NCBI GenBank assembly: GCA_963669155.1
Contig: OZ022576.1
Span: 28,174,866 to 28,238,865, forward strand
Direction of reading: 5' to 3'
Length of the DNA stretch: 64,000 bases
DNA from: Arbacia lixula
Lineage: Eukaryota > Echinodermata > Echinoidea > Arbacioida > Arbaciidae
A program made the position numbers and the translations under genes. The notes below the pieces were generated by a model. The model saw nothing but the letters and a program-made list of their open reading frames with translations. It searched no databases and had not been told where the DNA came from. This document shows positions 51,701 through 63,100 of the stretch, one piece after another; position 1 is the stretch's first letter, and each line of letters opens with the position of its first letter.

Positions 51701-54700
51701 CTACAAATCTGTATTAGTAGCAATCTCGCGCATGTGTGCTACTAGTACTAGCAACAGCCTTTGACACGCTATGGTGCATGTACACAAAATGAGCACCTAT
51801 CACATGTAAAGTCACTCGTATCCCTGCAATTGAGTGCTTGTTTGCCAAAGTTATACGGAGATTCCCGAATAGTAACCGAGCTTGGCCACACTCAGGAACA
51901 CCTCGATTTGCGACAAATGTTACCCGAGCCGGGCCACACTCCAGCGAATGCAGCGCCCTCTATAAACGACATCGCGCCACAAAAGCTCAGCTGTATGTCC
52001 CTTTAATATTTTATTGATAACAGCAAAGCAACTCCCTATGTTTTGCTTGATTCCTACTGCCACTCAGATAAACACAATCAAGCCCAATCAAATGATCAAA
52101 GACTGGTCTGGCATGGGTTAAAGTGGTCTACCTTGCTTGGCATTGCTCCAGCTACCTACCCACAAATTGTTTACATGTCAAAACAATTTGAACTTTTTCA
52201 AGCTTGGTCATGGATTTTTGGCAATCAGGAAAAGCAAGTTGATCTGATTGGCAGTATGAACCTAGCATTTACAGATATGCAGCTATCTTCATACTACCTA
52301 GGCTGTATGGATTTCCACAGTCTAAATTTGAAGTAATGCATAAGGTAGAAATATGCAGAAAATCGTGAGCACAATGTAAATTTGTAAATACTGATGGACA
52401 GTTTAGAGTGATCGCATTCCTATGAAAATAAACACAATTTATTATGTCAGAAATGAGAAATATGAAGATTTACATAGTGTTTTAATGTTGTTTTTCTTAA
52501 AATAGTTACAGCACACAGTCATGCATACCTCAAAGTTCCACTGAAGATTGCAGCAATAAACAGCCCTGGCAAACCTTTGATGAAGCCTAGCTCAGTTACC
52601 ACATAGAATGGAAGAAGCTGATAAATGAGAAAAACATTTTTTTGATAACTTTTATGTCATATCCTCTTACAAATGTCTATATGTTTTTCCCTGACCCTTT
52701 TAGTTTTCTCTCCACCGCAGGGATGAAATTCAGGCAGAAATTTACACCAAGATGTGAGTCACTCTCTATGGTCCTGACATTAAAAAATATCTATGTAATA
52801 CCTGAACCTTAAGGAAGGACAGAATAATTGAAGCCTTTACTGGCCAGGTAAGCTGCTGCTCTATGGGATTCGTGTGTATTAGTTGTGCAAAAAGACAAGT
52901 ATGGCATATTGACAGGTAAACCTGTATGCAAACATCTCATCGAATGCATTAGTTCTTCTCACAACACTTCTGAAATAAATGACACTAAAAATCAAACACT
53001 TCTTTTCTTTCTCTCTCCTGTGATAAAATTATAAAGATTGAATCCTTTGTGTACCAGGCAAAATGGTGCTATATAGGATTTGTGTGTACTGTATTACTAG
53101 TGAATAAATTCATGTGCATTGCAAAGAGTTATCGGTCTCACTATTTAAATGATGGATTGTGAGGAGGTTATATTGTAGCATCACATAATAGCCACACGTA
53201 AGTACTGATACCAGCTGGCTCATGATGGCATGGATTGACTAGTCATTGTTTTCTATTCCATAGCATAAGATTGTACCATCTCACAAATAAAGTGGAGAAT
53301 ATATAACCAAGCAAATCACTTGACCTCTGGCTACACTAAACTTAATGGCAAATTCCTGATTTTAAGAGGCTTTCAATTTGGCTCAAATGTGCCTTTTGTT
53401 AAGATACTGTGTGTCTTTCAACTAAAATAACAAGAAAATGTCAAGTTGTTATTAAAGACCATTCTTTTTGTCTGGAAGCCAGTCGTGAAAGGAAGGCCTT
53501 ATGTCACAACTTGCAGGTAATTGCATCTGGGTGAAAGGATTCTCCCTACACTAAGGTAACATTACAGGCCATTTGCCTGTCTCATGTTTGTCCCTGAGTT
53601 TGATCTCACTTCTACTTTTAGGCTGGAATCAAACTTAAAACAACATTGTATGCCTCATCATCTTTCTCTTCAATATTCGTAGCCTAGGTTCTAGGCTGTG
53701 AAGAGTGCATTACACTCAGCATTGCAATCACAATCAAAGTCTGGACACATAGAATATTGAGAAATCCCTTGGTCCTTACTCTTTCTTTGATGAGAAGTAT
53801 TAGCCTATATGTTCAAACCTAGTTGTGCTGTCAGTGCTGCCTCAAAAAGGAGCAGACTCCAGTCTGAAACCTAGGCTATGCTTCTCTGCACAATGTGAAG
53901 CTGCTACTTACATTCAAACATTCAAATCTTATGGCCTACATCCTGTAATGAACACTCAACTATTTGGAACACCTGGTTATATGGAATACTCACTAGGCGC
54001 ATTCTCATTGCACTTAAGAAAACGAGAAGTTAGAAAAATCGCGAAGTTAGGGTGAAAGTTGCCTAGCAACCGTGCCAACAGCCGTCCGAAACTTCGCATG
54101 AAACTTCGCAAGTCAGAGTGTGATTTTTCTAACTTCGCACCGTAACTTCGCGATTTTTTGCAATGAGAACGCACACAACAAAAAATCGCGAAGTTATTCA
54201 CGTGACTTCCGGCGTCTGCTCTCCAGTAGCGCGCGATCGAGTAGCTAGCTGACCGAGTGCGCTGCAGTACTACGTACATACAGGCTAGGCTACTGTCATA
54301 TCGGATGCGGAGCGTCGTACTAGTACTGCATGTTTCTACCGTGTATTGTTTATTTATCTATGAACGTCAAAGCAAAACTGTATGGACGGCAGCTGCACTC
54401 ACTAAACTAGATCAATTCGGTGATGACCGCACTGCGCTACATACTCTACAACTAAGAGAAACTGATAAATATGGTCTTAAAAAGTTGGTCTGTAGTGAAG
54501 AGTTGCGCTGCGTTTTCATCTTGACGCGCTTAACGCTGTTATGCACTACATGTAGCACTAGCAGTACTGGGTAGCTGCTGCTAGTACAAGCCACGGAAAA
54601 TTAATAAACGTGCCGGTAACCTAACGTTAGATCTAATCGTAGTCACAGATGAACTTTGGACTAACCTTATTTGGGATGAGTCTAACAACTAATCGAGATG

Positions 54701-57700
54701 TTAGACTAGCCTAGTCACGGAAGATGTTGAACTGTTAAAGATGTTTACACCACGGGATTGCCCTGCTACTTCGGGAAAATACTACGTCAGATTGCTGTTT
54801 TGTACATGGCGATTGCGCGTATACGTGCATTCGAAGCTAGCTTGACCGAGCAAATCAATTTTGTGTATGTTTACAACAAACTTCGCGCGAAACGAATTGC
54901 ATGCCGGGAATGGTCGATCGAGCGTGCTCGATTTTTCTAACTTCGCGTAACTTCGCGTAACCTCGCGATTCTTTGGTGTAATGTGAACACGATTGTAAAA
55001 TTTTGTGATTTTTAACTTCGCGATTTTATTGTAATGAGAATGGCCCTACTTTCCCTAAAGTTTTAAACGGTGTAAATTCTGCATACCAGTAGGTGCAAGA
55101 TATTTCCACCCTGATTTATTCATAGTTGTGATCTACATGCAAGGAGTTTTGCAGCTTGTGCTTGCTTCCACGGCAATTGCTCATGCACATTCATATTTTC
55201 ATGTGTTGTTAAATTTAGCGAATAGCACCAGACTAGCGAAATTTGCAAAAATCTCTGCGACATATATGGCATATACAGTATCCTATTGCATGAGTTCTAC
55301 GTGTCACTTATTCCTTTCCACTGCAGTTGGTAATCAAAAGTTTTGAAAAAGAGGGAAAACGTGGCCGTTTACTCCAAATTGTCAGATTAGTCATACTTCA
55401 AGTAAAGGAACATGATATCGATTGCATGATATGATATCCAAATTTGGGATACGAACTGATTACCGGCATACAGTTTTTATTTTCATTCGAGTAGATATCG
55501 GTACTTCCCTAGGGAGACATAACACTAGTTTGGGGGTTATGTTGACTGGCAAAATGATATCAGCGGGCAGCATACAGATTTGTCTTGCTGACACGTGACT
55601 GCATTCAACCGATCAGTAATAAATACTAGACTAATCTGAATAACGTATCTGTTTATTTACCTGGTCACCGTTACCGATGAACCCTGCTTTGATGGGGTCA
55701 CAAGTGGCGAAGACAGCAAACATGACAAGACCACACATGAGGCACAGAGAGACGAATATGAACAGCATAGGGCAGTTCAGATATATAGACCTGGGTTATG
55801 AGATACATGTGAGGGAGACAGAGGAAGACATCTTAAATCATTAAAGGTCCTATGACATGAAAATATATGTTGACTTAATTTGATGCAACGTAATACGTAT
55901 AGAACAAAATCACTAACTGTTCAAAGGAAATATGTATCCTATATTTTAAAATAATTTCTTTATTTTTCCTCAGCACTGATAAGCCCAGCCTTCAGAATAT
56001 ACTTCAACTCAAGATTCCCCTTGTGACATCATCAAAGGTAGAAATTAGCAGGATAATAGATTGAATTTATACACAAACTAAACATTGCGATGACTACCTC
56101 CACCTGCCCACAAGGGCTTCACATGTCTTCACACAATACCATCTAACAACCTTTCATGTGGGAATAATTGTTTCCTCATGTCAGAAATGTTATAGCTATG
56201 CCAAGGAAAAAATAAGTTTGCACTTGAAGGTAGTCATTGCAATGTTTAGTTTGTGCATAAATTCTGTCTATTATCCTGCTTATTTTCTACCTTTGATAAT
56301 GTCACAAGGGAAATCTTGAGTTAGACAATATTCTGGAAGTGGGGCTTATCATTGCTGAGAAAAAACAATGAAAAATCATGTTAAAATATAGGACACATAA
56401 TTAAATTGAACAGTTAGTGATTTTGTTACATATCAAGTTGCATCAAATTAAAACTTGTCATCATACATCTTCATGTCATAGGACCTTTAATGACTAGGTA
56501 AACATGAAAATACAATCAAGTGCAGTAAACTACAGTGGTAACAATTTAAAATGTCAGCATTTTCCCCTCATATTTAAAACATAATAATTATCACATCCAA
56601 TTGTAATCACAGGTACATGTTTATGTACAAACAAAACTTATTTTTCTTTAGAGGAGGAGCAATAAAGATTTAAGAGCTCACCACTTGGCAGCCCTGAGGG
56701 TGGGGCAGCTAAGGTAGCGCTGAACGGAGGCCTGGTTGCAGCCAAACGTGCCCAGCCAGTTGAAGGTAGCACCAAACACCAGGGACCACACTGTGTGACG
56801 GATAGTCGGGTTCACACGGATGCTGTGGAAAGGTTCAAGGGGAAAGAGAGTTACTAAAAACAAGTCATTCACAACAATGTATTCATCTCTGTTCACATCA
56901 TTACACAAACATGTGATTCAAAAACAGCTGAATAGGCCTTTAATCCCAATTACCCCCTTTCACTGCAAGCTGAATGCTACTCTTTGGGAGTTGTGTTTTA
57001 CTGGGGGGGGGGGGGGGATGTGAAAATGGCACATTAAGAGTTAATGGTAATCCTACGGGTGCAAGACATGGCGCTGATGTTCATTATAACATAAATCCAA
57101 TCATTCATGATATCAGCTCAGAACACAAATCATATATCAAAAGTCAAAACAGATCTTTATCAGGGTATGAATACAGACTAAATCTTTTTATGAAGCATAT
57201 ATTTGTACTTTGGGTAGGTTTGGCATAATGACCAGGCTAAACATGTGTACATAGTGCAATAGATGTACATGTGTATGTGCAGTAAAAAATCTTGTTTAAT
57301 TGAAAACTATACACTTAACATGTGTGTGTGTTTGTGTGCAAATAAAAGGGGAATTTGTAATGTTTGTAAATGCAAGTGACAAAAAAGACACCTGACTCAC
57401 TCATGAAATATGATTCTGCCACCCTCGTCATTGATGCGCCAGACATTGGCGAAGCCATCCATCTTGATGGAACCATGAATGATGACAGCCAGGAGACAGG
57501 ACACCATGACCAGAGTCTGGAAGACGTCAGTCCAAATCACTGCCTTCATCCCACCCTGAGGGGATCAAGCACCACCATTACAAATATGAAAACACCTTGT
57601 ATGGATCATTAAAGCCAACACACCATTAATGGAATACTGATTCAATTCAGTATGCCATACAAATCAAAATAGGTCATTTCAAGATTACAGAGAGGAGTGT

Positions 57701-60108
57701 CAAAAAGTTGTTCTATAATTGAAGTGAATATAAATTTCCCATAATATTTTCAGTACTAATATGGCTCCTTAGTTGCAAAGAAGAATTGAATATTTTGCAG
57801 ACAGACAATGATATAATCATTGTTTTTGCTGTTACTCTCCATAGAATAAGATTGATCGATCAATCTGCTAGAATACAAGCAAAAAAGAAAAGGACCATGC
57901 AAGGCCCTGTTGCATAAAACTTGCCATTGATGGCAACTTTGCTACCAATGGCAATTTCTATGTAAACCTTGAATTTCATTGGCTGTCAAGTGCTGTTACC
58001 ATGGTAGTTACCATTGATGGCACTGGCAGAGTTACTATTAATGGTAAGTTTTATGCAACAGGGCCCAGGACTTGAACCTATTACTTGCTGGGCAGCGATG
58101 CTGCCCACCAGGCAATATCCTTGGCTTAATGCTTACGCAATACTTCGGAACCAGTGCACAATTAGATCTCCATTTCTCTTGCTTATTTATTATTCATGAG
58201 TCCCTAGTAGGACAGGTGTTTATTCAAGTACAGTACAGTCCTCTTATTCTTGGCTCATAATGTAACAGAATTGACCAATCAATCTTAGAGACAGAGTAAC
58301 ATAAAAAAAAAAAAAAAAAACCAGATTATAACAAAAAAGTCTGTCAACATTTCCTTGGTCTCACAACTGTAAAAATCCATAAAACCCAGATCCAAATCTG
58401 GACAAATAGGAAAATAGTTTAAAGATGGGTTAGACAATAACCTTTGATTTGTTGACAAAGATGACTTTGCGTAAGTTTGTTTGAATTGGAATCATTGTGA
58501 TGCCGTAACATTTTGATGTTAAAAATTCATTGGTATCAGTACTCACCAGTGTTGTATAGAAAGCGCAGACTAAACCTACAGTGAGCACAGAACCCCATAA
58601 AGTAAAGCCAGTCACTGGATAAACAAGAAGAGACAATCAATGGACGTAATATAATTACTGTCACTGACAATTATGGGGTTAAGTCAACACACTGTGTTTC
58701 ACCAAGCTGCTCGTAAGATATGAACAACTTTACGAAGGACTGGTGATCCCTTCTTGTGCTAAATGCGATAACACACTTTGTTCTTGTTTTAACATGTAAC
58801 ACAGCAACAGATTAAGCCAAGACTCGCAGTGTTGTTTATGTTCATGTTTATTTGCAGGTTCTGAATTAAGACAACAAAACCCTGTAAAATACAAAATAGA
58901 ATATACAAAATGGTAAATACATTGTATAAACATTGTGCATTACATAATAAATCAATATTCCATATTGAATTCCCAAACTGTACTTGTTAATCTTAATTAA
59001 TTGCATTTAATCCAATTAACTCAATTTTGGTGATCTGACATTGACATTCATTTAGCCTATTACCAAATATCATACAATTAGAATTGTTACCAATATTGTC
59101 ATTTTGCCTCTTAGTGCAATATGCTTATTATCGAAAGCAAAGCTAACTTTTATAATGGCATTGTAAAATATGAACTGATATTGTGCTTCAAATTATATCA
59201 GTGACTCTTCGTACATCGCTACACTCTATAACATCGTATAGGAAATAATCCAGAATCATTTTAATTCAACTTGTAAAATAGCAAACGGAATTAACTTAAA
59301 GTCTGAACAGACTCCTATAGCATTATACTACAGTGAGCACATAATAACAAGTGGCTCTAGTGTGAATGAGGCAGATGCATGGTTGAATAACCTTGCACTA
59401 CATTGTAACACTTGTTTTGACAGAGACTTTCACTCAGCAGAGAAGGTGCATTGTTACAACTTCTCCAAACTAAACCTATTCTCAAATATACTCTATTCAG
59501 CTCTATGAACTAGCTTATAGTATGCCAGTGTCGTGAGATGAGTCTACTCCAATAGTACGTGTATTCAAAGTAGTAAACCCAAAGATTGACTTTTAACACA
59601 TAAGTTACTCTTAAATATGCAATGTGAATTGGTCTATGCTATCTTGTCTGTAGCAGTACTGTTATCATGCATGAGTGTTCATGTAAATTGGGCCTAGGTC
59701 ATAAATGTGGTCTTTTGACATTCCTGGCGACCAGAGGAGATTAGGTGACCTCTGTCGCAAGTCAGTGTGTATACATGTGATGTGTGTCAGAGCTCATGAC
59801 CTCACACTCTTTCCAGATACTCTGCATGACCTCACTGTTGTCACCCAAACTAGCATCAACATGTGTTACTAGACATGATAGCAAAGATGTAAATCATAAC
59901 AGTCATCTATATCTACGTCTTAGCGGATAATCTACTGGAACAATATACATAAAGTAATATTCCTTAACTTCTTCCTAAACTCAAGTTACACTTCATAGGA
60001 ACATATCTATAATGATTATAGAACACAGCATAAGTCTTCTTCCAATTGAATAAAGAGTGCATAGTTACAGAGATAGAGAGTTAGGGGGGGGGGGGTGAGA
60101 GAGAGAGG

Positions 60109-60184
<76 letters not shown>

Positions 60185-63100
60185 GAGAGACTTGGAAGAG
60201 ACATATATACATCGCACACAGACAGCCGTTACTGTCTCCTCTTTCTATGACATAGTCATGAGAAATCACACATCAATATCAGATTAGAAGCATAACATCC
60301 ATCTTCAGAACTAGTCAACTACCACGATCACTTGGTACGCACCAAGTCTTACTCTCCTGTTATCAAACATAAACTTCGTCCTCTAATACAATGTAGAAAT
60401 TATAACCTTAACTCAATGTTATTCATAGTCGTATCTGAGGTAGGCTTGAAGTCTTGAACCATACAATTCAGATATCGATAATGACATTATATCTCTCAAG
60501 CGGGCCCTTCGCGTCTCTATTCAACAAAACAGAGAATATTTCAATACACATTATTGAAATAACAAGCGGTTATTACATATGGTGCAAGCAGCAACCAATA
60601 TGTATTCCTACATAATATATTAACAATAAGTTTGATAAAGAAAGTCGACTAACCCCTGCTGGAGATAGTAGATGTAGAGTAGGTAACTCTGGCCTCAGCT
60701 TCTAATTGATAGTTAGTATACTTGTCGGCAAAAATGTCAAGATGAAGCAAGTTGAGGAAAGTCCTCCCTTTTATCTCAATTCTACCCGGCATCTTGGGGA
60801 ACTCCTTTAACTGGAAAAATTCCTTTCCTACAGGTCAGCCTACTACATCACTTTAAACTCCTTTTGTTTACGGCTTAGCGGAAGGATGGGGAACAAGACC
60901 GTTAAAAGGACGTGGGTGAAAGTCATTGAAAGTGGTAAAGAAGGGGTTGGGGGGAATGGAAGTGTCTTGGCCGGAAGAGGTACACTTCCTTCCTTGGGGG
61001 TAGCTCGCTGGATGGACTTTGTGCCCATATATTTGGAGCCTTCTTGACAGGAAGAGCTGCACTTCCTTCCTGGAAGTAGCTCTGCCGGAAGAGCTATACT
61101 TCCTCCAAACAAGTTAAAGGCATGATATTTCATCATCCTTTTTTTGGTGTTTTCTTATTCTTTTTGAGACCTTATCAATTCTTGTAACATTGCCATGTTC
61201 AAAACACAATGTTACAAACATATTGGAAGTTAATTTCCAACCATCCTGATAAAATTTTACAAATCAAAAGCTTTGTATTCAAACACTTGTTAACAAACAA
61301 GAATTTTCATTTATAAACATCACATTTGAACTTAAGGTGATGGGAATCAAAATCATTGAGAATCAGATTTAACACAAGAAGGGATCATCAGTCGTTTGTA
61401 AAATCGTTCGTATCATACGAACAGCTTGGTGAAACACCCCCCCCCCCCCCCCCAGGAAATGTTGTATACCCATTGTGTGCCACATAAAATGGTGCTCTGT
61501 GGGATTTGTACAGTACATGGTACAATAATGCACAAGTGGCGTGATATAGGATTAAATATAACACAAGATATATCAACAAAATGTCCTGAAATCATTAAGG
61601 TACTGTAAATTCCATCATTTGGCTGTAAACAGGATTGCATTGTGTAATAATAATGTAACTTTGTCCAATGAATTTGCAGGATAATATTTTACCGTCACAT
61701 TTCTAATGCATATGGTTGCCATAAGCAGAAACGTAAATACAGGTATGATCGCTATGAATTTGGACAATTACAGAACTTCACTTGAGTATTTGTTTATTCT
61801 GATCACTGATGTTGTTTTTCTCCTGTTTTGTTGTTATTTTATGTTATGCATTACACAGCTCAAACACCATGACATATCTCATTTATAAGTGCAGATATCT
61901 TGTCCATTTAGAAATCACTCATACCATTACAAATTTATTGTAGGTTAACAATACACACTGTGCTAGTATTGCTGGTGTTGTTGGACTTTCTATTATATAT
62001 TTTTGTTATGTAATTGGGATACAAAATCTATGAAGTTTTCTCTGAGGTTTGTCTGATTAGCAACGACTTAATAGATTCAGAATCCATTCTACCCATTTCA
62101 ATTGAATCATGAGGTACAGGTGAAGAAAATAATGTGTAATACACAGTTGAACAGGACCTCCTTTCCAAAACTTAGTTGCTCACAAAAGAAGAAGAAAAAA
62201 ATTGAATTGAGATTGAAATGTTTTAATTATATGAAAGATAGACATTTTGGGTAGATAAATCTGCAATTCAATCATGTAACTTCTAAAGGGTTACTAAATT
62301 AGAAAAATAAGTTCCAACTAATCTATGTAAAGTTATCCACTAAAACGAATTTCATATTTGTTTGCTGCAATAAAGTCTCATTTCGATGAAAATTTGAAAA
62401 ACGCACATCTCCAAGTGACGTCAGAGTCACATGCAAAAAAAAAACTCTGCTGTTAAACTTAGATTGTACGGAATTTCTAATAGACCTTGTTCGTTATGTA
62501 TGCAAATTCTATTCACGCCGTTCAAACAATATGTTACCAATGGGAACCCCAAGGCTTGTCCGAGGTTTGTCCGAGTACCAACAACTAATAAATTCAAAGT
62601 GCATTCCATCCATTGAATCTAAATTACAAGATACAGGTGAATGCAATAACCCGTTACGCAGTTAGGGGGAAAGTTGTGAATAAATTACGAAAATGTTGTT
62701 GACTTCCATACAATCTTATACCCCTTTCCCGCTGAAGAAAATCTTCCCCGGGGGCACCTGGGGGCACCCGGGGAACCCTGCAGTGTGAAAGGTCTCTCGG
62801 TTGAAACCTAGGGGAAGCCTAGGTGAAACACCGATGAAATTTTGGGCAATTGTTACCCGAGAAGCGTCCTGGGTGAACACCGATAGTTCAACGGGAGATC
62901 ACCCGGTGGTTCACCGAGAGCGCCCAGCGTGAAAGGTCGTCTCGGTGAAACACCGGGGAAAATATGCAGATTATGTCAAAGGTCATGTTTTGTTTCCTGT
63001 CATGCACACGTTTTCAGCTAGCTAGCGTGCACTCGACCTCCCAAATCCACACGTACAGGTACAGGTAATTCGGTTTCTGAACAGTCCTTGATTCCAAAGC

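Larger units (their letters stand above)
58615..62282. other. Intron sequence of transporter with no recognised gene
   Basis: I see no second gene here. It holds the GA microsatellite, the poly(C) run and scattered AT-rich sequence. Around 60920-61110 a purine-rich stretch repeats 'ttccttcctgg'/'gccggaagagct'-like words. Confidence 0.6.
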
